Part shown: piece by piece, positions 25,518 through 35,215 of the stretch | Numbering within the stretch: position 1 is the first letter of the stretch | Layout: each line of letters begins with the position of its first letter | From: Fimbriiglobus ruber | GTDB taxonomy: Bacteria; Planctomycetota; Planctomycetia; Gemmatales; Gemmataceae | Reading direction: 5' to 3' | Assembly: GCF_002197845.1 (NCBI RefSeq) | Contig: NZ_NIDE01000017.1 | Span: 124,001 to 188,000 of the forward strand | DNA: 64,000 bases | The notes under the pieces: generated by a model | Database searches by the model: none | The model's input: only the letters and a program-made list of their open reading frames with translations | What the model was told of the DNA's origin: nothing | Translations under genes and position numbers: made by a program

Positions 25518-25775
25518 TTAATACGGATGGGAAACGATAACTTTCCCCCACGAGGACAGGCGCGGTTTGAGTCGCTCAATATCGGCCCGGTCGGGGTCGT
25601 TGCCCTGGAACACGATGTAGGCTGTAGTTTCGTCCGCCCCAGCGTAAACCCCTGGCGGCCGATCCCCTGCGAAAGCGGTCCCGACCGGGACGCACACGAT
25701 GAGGTCGAGTTGATCAGATGGCGGGGTCTCAACGGCGACCTGTTCGAGCCGGTTGAGCCGGGCACGGATGTTCAT
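25518..25775 (-). CDS. Small phage-like hypothetical protein
   Basis: Eighty-five residues, starting MNIRARLNRLEQ, with a short coiled coil at the N-terminus and a mixed alpha/beta body (TAYIVFQGNDPDRADIERL). It starts 3 bp after the HTH gene ends, so the two are clearly one transcription unit. No family was recognised. In phages such small proteins often sit between terminase and head genes, but no large terminase follows here. Confidence 0.5.
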   Translation of the reverse strand: MNIRARLNRLEQVAVETPPSDQLDLIVCVPVGTAFAGDRPPGVYAGADETTAYIVFQGNDPDRADIERLKPRLSSWGKVIVSHPY

Positions 25776-25778
25776 ACC

Positions 25779-26147
25779 TTATTCGCCCTTTACGATGAGT
25801 CGGCGTTCGAGTTCCTGGAGTCGGCGTTCCAGTTCGGCGGTTTCCACCAATCTCACCCCCAGTTCGAGTAGGCGGACAGCGGCTTTGTGGCGGACGTGCT
25901 GGTCAGGGTTAGTGAGTTGTTCGCGAAGTACGTCAGCGGCCGCGGCCATCCCATCGGCCAGTCGCCCGGCCGCGGTTCGCACCATGTCTCCGCGAATCGT
26001 GGCCACTTCGAGGACGAAGGCGGGGTCGGCGAGCCGACGGAACGCGGTTCGCTCACTCACCTTCGCCGCGGCCGCGGCTTGGCGCACAGTCCGGCCGGCC
26101 GCCAGTGCCAACGCCAGAGCATCCGGGGGTGTGCCTTTTCGTGCCAT
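25779..26147 (-). CDS. Helix-turn-helix protein, terminase-small-subunit-like
   Basis: A 122-residue helical protein. Residues about 17-38 (GRTVRQAAAAAKVSERTAFR) form a clear helix-turn-helix, followed by RLADPAFVLEVATIRGDMV. The rest is a long helical region ending in a coiled coil (LVETAELERRLQELERRL). This plan, an N-terminal HTH with an all-helical oligomerising C-terminus, is shared by phage terminase small subunits. It may equally be a simple regulator. Its partner lies 3 bp downstream. Confidence 0.55.
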   Translation of the reverse strand: MARKGTPPDALALALAAGRTVRQAAAAAKVSERTAFRRLADPAFVLEVATIRGDMVRTAAGRLADGMAAAADVLREQLTNPDQHVRHKAAVRLLELGVRLVETAELERRLQELERRLIVKGE

Positions 26148-26396
26148 ATCACGCCATTCCCTGACTGCCAGCGGCGCTGCGGACCAGAGCCGTGATCGCG
26201 AACTTAATGGGATCGGGGAGCGAAGGCCACGCCATCATGAGTGCGCCAAGTTACGATGCATTTGGCCCGGCAGGCTGGCGGGGTCTCCGATTCGGACAAC
26301 AGATAATGTACCCCGGCGTAGGAGAGTGGATGAGCCTCGGTTCTACTCGCCCCGCTAAATTGAGCAGGAGATCGTCTGACGACGCGGCCTGAGGCA

Positions 26397-26891
26397 TTAC
26401 GCATCCGCGCGTTCAACGCCTGCTTGGACCGCGAGCGTGTAGTTCACGATTTTCGCGAGAGCGTCCACCTTCGTCTTCGGTGTGGATTGCATGCCGAGCT
26501 GCTTTACCGCTGCCAACAGGTCGTTCTTCGACAGCTTCTCGAATCGGTTCAGTTCGGCGGCCACACCCTCCTTCGTGAGCGAATGATCCGTTTTGAGGCG
26601 CACCTTCAGCGCGGCCACCGTGGATACGAGTTCGCCCAACGTCGGTGCGGGTGCCTTCGATGCCAGTTCCTTCTTCGGCTTAGGCGCTGGGGGCGTTTTC
26701 CCGTCTGGCAACTGCCCGGTCTCCCGGTACTTACTCTCGGCCAGTTTTAGGAACGTTGCGAACTGCTGCATTGTGTGTGCGGCGAACGGCGCGAGCGAGT
26801 CTGCCGCGTCCGTCAGCTCTTTCGCGGGCGCTTTCGTTGCGATCACCTCTGCGAGTGCACGAAGGTACTTCTGGAAGTCCCCAACTTTCAT
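26397..26891 (-). CDS. Partner of the ParA-like ATPase, SAP-like C-terminal domain
   Basis: A 164-residue protein from the ATG at 26891, overlapping the ParA-like gene's stop by one base (TGATG); a GTG one codon earlier is possible. The N-terminal 70 residues are helical. A Pro/Lys-rich linker (PPAPKPKKELASKAPAP) follows. The C-terminal 40 residues (LSKNDLLAAVKQLGMQSTPK, then KVDALAKIVNYTL) match the helix-extended loop-helix of SAP or Rho-N domains, which bind nucleic acid. In ParA-type modules the partner protein usually links the ATPase to DNA, so that is the inferred role. No ParB domain is present. Confidence 0.6.
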   Translation of the reverse strand: MKVGDFQKYLRALAEVIATKAPAKELTDAADSLAPFAAHTMQQFATFLKLAESKYRETGQLPDGKTPPAPKPKKELASKAPAPTLGELVSTVAALKVRLKTDHSLTKEGVAAELNRFEKLSKNDLLAAVKQLGMQSTPKTKVDALAKIVNYTLAVQAGVERADA

Positions 26892-28285
26892 CACATACCC
26901 CCTATTGTTTTGGGCTTCTTCGCCTTGATCCGTTCGTCCGGGTGACGACAGACGCCCGGCAATTTCTTAATGAACTCATTCGCCAGTTGCTCGAAGGTGT
27001 CACGGAGGTCCGTGTCTTCGTTCTCCGAGTCAAAACCTTTCTCTTGATCCCGAACGGCAACGCGATTTGGAATGCTCGTGTCGAACCGGTACACGTCGTG
27101 CCCGTAGATTGTGAGACACTGCTCGGGTAGCGCCAGGAACAGGTCGTTCTCTTGATCCGTCAGCCCCTTGTGGCGAGTGTTGTTCACGACGATGCCGAGC
27201 ATGCGGAGGTGCTTGTTCACATCCGATTGCACCTCAAGCACGCGCTTTATTAAGGGTGTGACGCGCTCGATGGCCTTCATGCTCGGTGTCACGGGCGCGA
27301 GGACGTAATCGCTCGCAGCCAGGGCGTTCGCGCAACAGAGGTTGAGCAGCGGCGGGCAGTCCATCAATACAACGTCGAACTTCTTGTAGACGGCTGGCCG
27401 GTGCAAGGCACGGCGGAGGATCATACGCCCGTCCCGACGCCCGTTCCACTTCTTCTCCTTGCCGCCGACACGGAACAGCCACTTCACCGTTTCCGACAGT
27501 TCGGCGTAGGCCAGTGTGTCCGTAGTGGGCACGAGCCGGGCGTGCGGACCCAACTGCGGCACCGGGAGTGTGTGTTCGAGCAGGTTACCCGGTTTGCCCT
27601 TCTCATCCGGGGTGAGCAACTCCTTGAGGAAGCGCCCGCCTTCCTTGGAGAGGCGGGCTAGTTCGAGCGTCGAAACGAACAGGCTGGAGAGTGAACCCTG
27701 GAGGTCGAGATCGACCAGAAGAACACGATAGCCCTGGCGGGAGAGCGCCTTCGCGAGGTATGCAGTGATGGTAGTCTTGCCGACCCCGCCCTTGAGGTTC
27801 AGCACGGACACTACCGGCGTGCGACGCTCCGCGAGTGGGACGAACTTGGGTGTGTTCGCCATCGTCGGCTGAGTCCACAAGGCCCCTTCGAGTTCCAGGG
27901 CGCGCTGAACCCGCGTGTCGTGGGCGTGACTCCTTTGGGCCGCATCCGTAATCTTTAGGTTCGCCTCGGTCAACTTGCCGGCCAAGTCTGCGTTCGCTCC
28001 ATTGAGGCTCGTGTTATCCGCGCTCGAAGTTGCGAGGGCGGCCGTCGTGTTTGCCAGGGTTGCGGCTGTGGTCGCAAGATCGTGCAGGGCGGTATCCCGC
28101 TCCGCAGAGCGATTATGTGTTTCGTTATGAAGGGTGGCGATCTGCTGATTGAGGGTAAGTACGAGTTCGTAACGATGTCGTTGCAGCCATCTGCGGATCA
28201 GGAAGTCGATACCACCGACGAGAAACGTGATCGCGGTAACGGCGGACCCCGCGATCGCAAGAGCCTGTTCGAGAGTAATCGTCAC
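26891..28285 (-). CDS. Membrane-anchored, coiled-coil ParA/MinD-type ATPase
   Basis: A 464-residue protein read from a GTG at 28285. Residues about 8-30 (LAIAGSAVTAITFLVGGIDFL) are a membrane span. Residues about 38-135 are a long coiled coil rich in Ala/Thr/Asn. Residues about 155-440 are the ParA ATPase: deviant Walker A LKGGVGKTT, LLVDLDLQGSLS (Walker A') and VVLMDCPPLL (Walker B). A basic tail ends the protein. Ordinary ParA proteins are cytoplasmic and shorter, so the span plus coiled coil is unusual. It is translationally coupled to the SAP-like gene. Possible roles are element partition, positioning of a membrane assembly, or defence; none is shown. Confidence 0.8.
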   Translation of the reverse strand: MTITLEQALAIAGSAVTAITFLVGGIDFLIRRWLQRHRYELVLTLNQQIATLHNETHNRSAERDTALHDLATTAATLANTTAALATSSADNTSLNGANADLAGKLTEANLKITDAAQRSHAHDTRVQRALELEGALWTQPTMANTPKFVPLAERRTPVVSVLNLKGGVGKTTITAYLAKALSRQGYRVLLVDLDLQGSLSSLFVSTLELARLSKEGGRFLKELLTPDEKGKPGNLLEHTLPVPQLGPHARLVPTTDTLAYAELSETVKWLFRVGGKEKKWNGRRDGRMILRRALHRPAVYKKFDVVLMDCPPLLNLCCANALAASDYVLAPVTPSMKAIERVTPLIKRVLEVQSDVNKHLRMLGIVVNNTRHKGLTDQENDLFLALPEQCLTIYGHDVYRFDTSIPNRVAVRDQEKGFDSENEDTDLRDTFEQLANEFIKKLPGVCRHPDERIKAKKPKTIGGM

Positions 28286-28762
28286 TGCGCACTATACCCC
28301 ACCGACCTCGGGCGCGCTTCCGTGCTTGCCCACGATCAGTCAAATGTGAAGAAAACCTATAGGAATTCAAATTAGTAGAACAGAGCGCCTGAGGTGCGCC
28401 AAGCAAAATGGACCGCTCGGCCATGCGTGCGTCGCGAAGTTACGCTTGCCTGCGGTCGGCGTCCTTCAGAAGGATGGCCGGGCTCGATCGGTCGAGGTTT
28501 ACAGCGCGATGAAGAGTTTCTGACTGTGATCGGTGATTGCGGTTGCCGCGGTGAGGTAGCTCAGGATCTGAAACTAAGTTAACCGGGCGAATTCGATGAG
28601 CTGCACCAAGAGCGACCTGCGATCGCTTGTTTCGGCCGGCGCGGGCTCCGGACCGGCCCCGGCCGCCCAGGGTTCCGAACCGGTCCCGGGCGCGAGGGCT
28701 GTCGAGGGTGGGGCGACCGATAAGGCAGACTCCTAGCGCGACGGGAATTATCTTCAGAGCGT
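28286..28762. other. Gene-poor region right of the ParA-like gene
   Basis: No credible gene was found in this 477-bp stretch. TATAGT at 28294-28299 in the minus direction could be a -10 element for the ParA-like gene but lies very close to its GTG. The segment 28630-28700 is a GC-rich run with short imperfect repeats. The minus-strand frame across 28440-28859 is not protein-like outside its right end. Confidence 0.3.
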
Positions 28763-28970
28763 TTAGTACAGCTCGGAAGGCCCCGACCAGTTCGCGGCCA
28801 CCGAAGTCCCAATAAGTGCCAGGATGGCTCTCCGAATCGGATCGGGTAGCGATTGCCACGCCTCGACGACCCGTGCTAAGTCGGCGTCGGGAATGCCCCC
28901 CTCGCTCGTGTCACTACGCCCGGCACTACGCCCGATTGCGTCAGTCGACGTAAGTTGCTGGTCGGGTAAG
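28763..28970 (-). pseudogene. C-terminal fragment of an element-borne gene next to the att-like site
   Basis: The frame reads IPDADLARVVEAWQSLPDPI followed by RRAILALIG and a stop at 28763. The 'DxxLxxVVxAWxxLPxxxRxxIxALI' tail resembles short C-terminal segments I associate with planctomycete integrase-linked genes; this link is from memory and weak. Its 5' side runs straight into the tRNA-Lys fragment at 28991, so any gene it belonged to has been cut there. Confidence 0.35.
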
Positions 28971-28990
28971 CTAGTTACGATGCCGGCACT

Positions 28991-29037
28991 TGAGACTTTT
29001 AATCTTGTGGTCGTGGGTTCGATCCCCACCGGGCGCA
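28991..29037 (+). other. 3' half of a tRNA-Lys(TTT) gene, probable attachment site
   Basis: The 47 bases contain a weak anticodon stem (TGAGA/TCTTG) around the loop CTTTTAA, giving anticodon TTT. They continue with a perfect T-arm (GTGGG TTCGATC CCCAC) and the 3' acceptor strand CGGGCGC plus discriminator A. No matching GCGCCCG acceptor strand or D-arm lies at normal spacing upstream. A near-match (ACGCCCG at 28928-28934) is displaced by about 37 bases. Integrases commonly recombine into the anticodon-to-3'-end half of tRNA genes, leaving such a fragment at one end. Confidence 0.65.
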
Positions 29038-29050
29038 CTGGCATAACTTT

Positions 29051-29082
29051 AGCCCACGCAAGGATTTGCGTGGGCTCTTTTA
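29051..29082 (+). terminator. Intrinsic terminator after the tRNA-Lys 3' half
   Basis: The arms AGCCCACGCAA (29051-29061) and TTGCGTGGGCT (29066-29076) pair perfectly around GGAT, followed by CTTTTA. It lies 13 bp after the tRNA 3' end and is the best rho-independent terminator in the window. It is probably the native terminator of the tRNA gene, which supports the tRNA reading. Confidence 0.85.
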
Positions 29083-29143
29083 TTGGTCGCCCATAAGAAT
29101 CAAGGATCACCTCAAATCTGTAGCCTAACTGTAGCCAATCTCG

Positions 29144-30507
29144 GGTCTCAAGCCGGAAGAACTCTTCGACGAACACGGGCGACTCCTGCCCGAGTTGGCC
29201 GACCTGGCTCCCAAGGGCGACCGGCGAATGGGCGCCAACCCGCACGCGAACGGCGGGAGGTTGTTGCGCAAGCTGAACGTGCCGGACTACCGTACCTACG
29301 CGGTGAACGTCCCCTCGCCCACGGCCGTCGACGCCGGGAACGTCCACGTGCTGGGGCGGTTCCTGCGGGACGTGATCAAACTGAACACGGACCCGCGGAA
29401 TTTTCGGCCCCGACGAAACGGTATCCAATCGCCTGGAAGACGTCTTCAAAGTGACGAACCGGCAGTGGGAAGCCGAGACGGTCCCGAACGACGAGTTCCT
29501 CATGCCCAGCGGGGGCGTGATGGAGGTCCTGAGCGAACACCAGTGGTTATCTCCTCACCGGGCGGCACGGCCTGTTCAACAGTTATGAGGCGTTCATCCG
29601 CATCGTCGATTCCATGTTCACGCAGCACGCCAAGTGGCTGAAGATGTCGGCGGAGTTGCCGTGGCGGCAGAAGATCGCCTCGCTGAACTACCTGCTGACC
29701 TCCCACGTCTGGCGACAGGACCACAACGGGTTCACCCACCAGGACCCCGGCTTCATCGACCACGTCATCAACAAGAAGGCCGCGATGGTGCGCGTCTACC
29801 TGCCGCCGGACGCCAACTGTCTGCTGTCGGTCATGGACCACTGCCTCCGCAGCCTGAACTACATCAACGTGGTCGTGTGCGGCAAGCACGAGGCCCCGCA
29901 ACTGCTGGGGATGGATGCGGCGGCCGACCACTGCGCGAAAGGGATCGGCGTCTGGGAGTGGGCCGGCACCGACAAGGGTGGGGAACCGGACGTGGTGATG
30001 GCGTGCTGCGGCGACGTCCCGACCCTGGAGACGCTGGCCGCCGTTTCGATCATGCGCGAACACCTGCCCGATGTGAAGATCCGGGTGGTCAACGTGGTCG
30101 ATCTCATGCGATTGGAACCCGACACCGAACACCCGCACGGACTGAGCGACGCGGCTTACGACGCCCTGTTCACGAAAGACAAGCACGTCATCTTCGCCTT
30201 CCACGGCTACCCGTGGGTGATCCACCGCCTGACCTACCGGCGGACCAACCGCAACATGCACGTCCGCGGGTACAAGGAAGAGGGTACAATCACGACGGCC
30301 TTCGACATGACCGTCCTGAACGACATGGATCGCTTCCATTTGGTGATGGACACGATCGACCGCCTACCGCAGACGGGCACCAAGGGCGTTGAACTCAAGC
30401 GGTTGCTCGGGGAGAAACTCGCCCAACACCGGCTCTACATCGACGAACACGGCATCGACATGCCCGAGATTCGCGACTGGAGATGGCCTCTACTCCCTCA
30501 GCGATAA
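29144..30507 (+). pseudogene. xfp: Phosphoketolase pseudogene (5' half missing, two frameshifts)
   Basis: From GLKPEELFDEHGRLLPELAD onward the sequence is phosphoketolase: [85 protein letters not shown] and [13 protein letters not shown]. The protein is normally about 800 residues, so the N-terminal half with most thiamine-diphosphate contacts is gone. A frameshift near 29402 (after DPRNF) and a second near 29547 (after SEHQ, where a short CQGW-like segment is missing) break the rest. The last 297 codons remain open to 30507. The enzyme splits xylulose-5-phosphate or fructose-6-phosphate to acetyl phosphate. This copy cannot be functional. Confidence 0.9.
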
Positions 30508-30622
30508 CGCCGGGAGCGAAGAAACGATTCGAACGCCCAATCGAAACCGGGGGCCGGAGCCAGCCGGCTTGTCATTTGCCGCGGACCCCGGAACACACCG
30601 CAAGAGATAAAGGCAGTCAGTC

Positions 30623-30838
30623 ATGAATAAGACCGAACACGACGCCCAGCGGAAGTCTGCCCATCGCGAGGATCGATCCTGGCGCGCCGCCTGGAAACGG
30701 CCGCACCACGACTGGCGTTTTTGGGCCGCGATCGTCCTGATGCTGATCGGGATCGCCGTCTACATCCTGACGGACAGCGAGGCTCTACGACCCGGCAACC
30801 CGGACCACCAGCCGATGCCAGAGACTCTCGGGAATTGA
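30623..30838 (+). CDS. Small single-span membrane protein
   Basis: Seventy-one residues, with AAAGGCAG upstream of the ATG. The N-terminal half is charged and basic (KSAHREDRSWRAAWKRPHHD). One membrane span follows (FWAAIVLMLIGIAVYILT), and the short C-terminus is acidic and proline-rich. Small proteins of this form are found beside phosphoketolase and N-type ATPase genes in other bacteria as far as I recall, so it may be a relic of that cluster. No function is known. Confidence 0.6.
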   Translation: MNKTEHDAQRKSAHREDRSWRAAWKRPHHDWRFWAAIVLMLIGIAVYILTDSEALRPGNPDHQPMPETLGN

Positions 30839-30945
30839 GCCGTCGTGACCGCCCTACCCCCCGCGGCGATCGATCTGGTGTTACCTAAAAAGCAAAAGGA
30901 GTATTCTCAAACGATGTCGCTTCGCACGGGACATGGGGATTGATC

Positions 30946-31542
30946 ATGAGCCGTAAACTCCCGCAAATTTATCTGGCCCGACACGGCGAGACGGCGTGGG
31001 CGCTGACCGGCCAACACACGGGGCGGACCGACATCCCCCTCACCGATCGGGGTGAGCGTAACGCCCGGTCACTGGCGGGCCGGCTGCGCGGGCTGACCTT
31101 CGCGGCCGTTTTCGCGAGCCCCCTGCAACGAGCCCGGCGAACCTGCGAACTGGCCGGGTTCGGGTCCGTCGCCCGAACCGCCCCCGACTTGATGGAGTGG
31201 GACTACGGGGTATACGAAGGACTCACCACTGACGACGTCCGCAAGGAGAGACCGGACTGGACACTGATGCGCGACGGGTGCCCCGGGGGAGAGACGATCG
31301 AAGAAGTCAACGCCCGGGCGGGGCGGGTGGTCGACGGACTGCGGGCGCTGACCGGAGACGTGCTGCTGTTCTCCCACGGCCATTTCCTCCGCTTCCTCGC
31401 CTGCCGGTGGCTCGACCTGCCGCCCGCGGACGCCCGCTGTTTTCTGCTGTCGACCGCGTCGCTCAGTATCCTGGGCTACGAACACGGTCCGGACGAACCG
31501 GCGGTCCGCCTCTGGAACGACGACCGGCACGTGGAGCTTTGA
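30946..31542 (+). CDS. Histidine phosphatase family protein (phosphoglycerate-mutase-like)
   Basis: A 198-residue enzyme from the ATG at 30946. It begins [11 protein letters not shown], the RHG motif with the phosphorylated His, then [45 protein letters not shown] and [13 protein letters not shown] with the second catalytic His. The family removes phosphate from sugars or small metabolites; the substrate cannot be read from sequence. The phosphoglucomutase gene follows after 73 bp on the same strand, so the pair probably belongs to a sugar-phosphate operon. All catalytic residues are intact. Confidence 0.9.
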   Translation: MSRKLPQIYLARHGETAWALTGQHTGRTDIPLTDRGERNARSLAGRLRGLTFAAVFASPLQRARRTCELAGFGSVARTAPDLMEWDYGVYEGLTTDDVRKERPDWTLMRDGCPGGETIEEVNARAGRVVDGLRALTGDVLLFSHGHFLRFLACRWLDLPPADARCFLLSTASLSILGYEHGPDEPAVRLWNDDRHVEL

Positions 31543-31615
31543 CCGGACCGCGGCAGCGGACCCGCGGCACCGGCAAGGGCGTAACGATGTCCGCGACCCC
31601 CAGAAAGGGCCAAGA

Positions 31616-33271
31616 ATGACGAACCTCAGCCCCCTCGCGGGAAAGCCCGCGACTCCCGACCTGTTGATCGACGTGACCCGGCTGGAACGCGATTACTACG
31701 AGCGCAAGCCCGATTACGCGGACACGAACCAGCGGGTGCTGTTCGGGACCAGCGGCCACCGGGGGACGTCGTCCAACGGCACGTTCACCGAGGCCCACAT
31801 TTTGGCCATCACGCAGGCCGTCTGCGACTACCGCCGCGAGAAGGGGATCGACGGCCCCGTCCTGGTGGGGAAAGACACGCACGCCCTCTCCGCGGCAGTC
31901 CAGCGCACCGCGCTGGAAGTCCTGGCCGGTAACGGCATGCACGCGACGATCGCCGTGAACGACGCCGTGACGCCCGTCCCCGTCATCTCCCGGGCCGTCC
32001 TCGCGTACAACCGTTCGCGGCGGGAGCACCTGGCCGACGCCCTCATCGCCACCCCGTCGCACAACCCGCCCGGCGACGGCGGTTTCAAGTACAATCCGCC
32101 GAACGGCGGTCCGGCCGACACCGACGTCACCACCTGGATTCAGAAGCGGGCCAACGCCCTCCTCGAAGCCGGCAACCGGGACGTGAAACGCACCACGCAC
32201 CACGCGGCCCTCACGGCCGACACCACGCACACGGCGGACTTCGTCACGCCGTACGTCAAGGATCTCGCCCTCGTGGTCGACATGGAGGCGATCCGGGCCG
32301 CGAAACTCAAGCTGGGAGTCGACCCCCTCGGCGGGTCGTCCCTCGGGTGCTGGGAGGCGATCAACGCCCACTACCGGCTCGACATCCGGATCGTGAACAA
32401 GGGGATCGACCCCACGTTCTCGTTCATGTCGGTCGATCACGACGGGCAGATCCGGATGGACTGTTCCAGCCCGTACGCCATGGCCAACCTGGTCGAGCTC
32501 AAGGACCAATTTCAGGTGGCGTTCGGCAACGACCCGGACGCGGACCGGCACGGCATCGTCACGCCATCGAGTGGTTTGATGAACCCGAACCATTACCTGG
32601 CCGTGGCGATTCGCTACCTGCTCACCCACCGCCCGGCGTGGCGGGAACAGGCCGCCGTCGGCAAGACACTGGTCAGCAGCGGCATGATCGACCGCGTGGT
32701 GAAGGACGTCAACCGCCGGTTGCTCGAAGTCCCGGTCGGGTTCAAGTGGTTCGCCCAGGGGTTGTTCGAGGGTTCGTTGTGTTTCGGCGGGGAGGAGAGT
32801 GCCGGAGCCAGCTTCTCGCAGAAGGACGGCGGGCCGTGGACGACGGACAAGGACGGCCCCGTCATGGCCCTGTTGGCGGCGGAAATCCTGGCAACGACCG
32901 GGAAAGACCCGGGCGAACACTACCAGGAACTCGCCGCAAAATTCGGCACGTCGTACTACACCCGCGTGGACGCCGCGGCGTCTCCCGCCGAGAAGGCGGT
33001 GCTGTCGAAGCTGCGGCCGGAGGCGGTCACGGCGACCGAGTTGGCGGGAGAGCCGATCGAGGCCAAGCTGACCCGCGCCCCGGGAAATGACGCCCCGATC
33101 GGCGGCCTGAAGGTCGTCGCCGCGAACGGCTGGTTCGCGGCCCGGCCGTCCGGCACGGAGAACATTTACAAGATTTACGCGGAGAGCTTCAAGAACGAGC
33201 GACACCTGACGACCATCGTCGAAGAGGCCCAACAAATCGTCAGCCGGGCACTGGCGAGTGGGGCGAACTGA
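31616..33271 (+). CDS. pgm: Phosphoglucomutase (alpha-D-glucose phosphate-specific)
   Basis: A 551-residue enzyme, close to the 546 of the E. coli type, with AAAGGG upstream of the ATG. Key features are [11 protein letters not shown] near residue 44, the phosphoserine loop [12 protein letters not shown] with Ser148, the metal loop [11 protein letters not shown], a sugar-binding [11 protein letters not shown] and the C-terminal [16 protein letters not shown] phosphate-binding loop. It interconverts glucose-1-phosphate and glucose-6-phosphate for glycogen and polysaccharide metabolism. It is intact, unlike the broken phosphoketolase and ATPase genes on either side. Confidence 0.95.
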   Translation: MTNLSPLAGKPATPDLLIDVTRLERDYYERKPDYADTNQRVLFGTSGHRGTSSNGTFTEAHILAITQAVCDYRREKGIDGPVLVGKDTHALSAAVQRTALEVLAGNGMHATIAVNDAVTPVPVISRAVLAYNRSRREHLADALIATPSHNPPGDGGFKYNPPNGGPADTDVTTWIQKRANALLEAGNRDVKRTTHHAALTADTTHTADFVTPYVKDLALVVDMEAIRAAKLKLGVDPLGGSSLGCWEAINAHYRLDIRIVNKGIDPTFSFMSVDHDGQIRMDCSSPYAMANLVELKDQFQVAFGNDPDADRHGIVTPSSGLMNPNHYLAVAIRYLLTHRPAWREQAAVGKTLVSSGMIDRVVKDVNRRLLEVPVGFKWFAQGLFEGSLCFGGEESAGASFSQKDGGPWTTDKDGPVMALLAAEILATTGKDPGEHYQELAAKFGTSYYTRVDAAASPAEKAVLSKLRPEAVTATELAGEPIEAKLTRAPGNDAPIGGLKVVAANGWFAARPSGTENIYKIYAESFKNERHLTTIVEEAQQIVSRALASGAN

Positions 33272-33547
33272 ACCCGCCGTCGCGCGGCAACCCCGCGACC
33301 GTTCGCGTCAGGAATGCCAACGAGGAACTCATAACCGCCCGGCTCCAGCGGCGTTAACTGAGAAGACCGTCGGGTAACGAACCGCGAAAGACCCGGGCGA
33401 GTCGGTGCCGTCCGCCGTGCCGGCGGGCGCGGGGGATCTCACGGCCGTAGAGACCCCACTCGTGCGACGGGTCGGGGGGAATGTTTTTCAGGCCCGCTGG
33501 GGCGACGGCTTTCCTATGCACCGAACCGAGAGATCTAAACTACCTAA

Positions 33548-35110
<1,563 letters not shown>

Positions 35111-35215
35111 GACGAGTCCTGAGCAAATCGTGGCGCGTGGGCGGGAAACGCGTGGCACATCCGTGCGCAGGTGGTAGCTTAACAGCGCGCGATTGGTCGT
35201 CTCGGAGGGGTTCCC

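Noticed and set aside
28928-29037. A complete tRNA-Lys gene
   Set aside because: The acceptor-like ACGCCCG and D-arm-like segment lie about 37 bp too far upstream of the anticodon arm, so the standard cloverleaf cannot form; the fragment reading was preferred.
28763-29503. A 246-codon minus-strand frame including VRPVGIEPTTTRLK
   Set aside because: This peptide is the translation of the tRNA-Lys fragment on the wrong strand, a well-known false gene. Only the short left part (28763-28970) looks protein-like.
31463-33235. A 590-codon open frame opposite phosphoglucomutase
   Set aside because: Shadow of pgm; no domain or start signal, and Arg/Val/Asp-rich composition typical of antisense.
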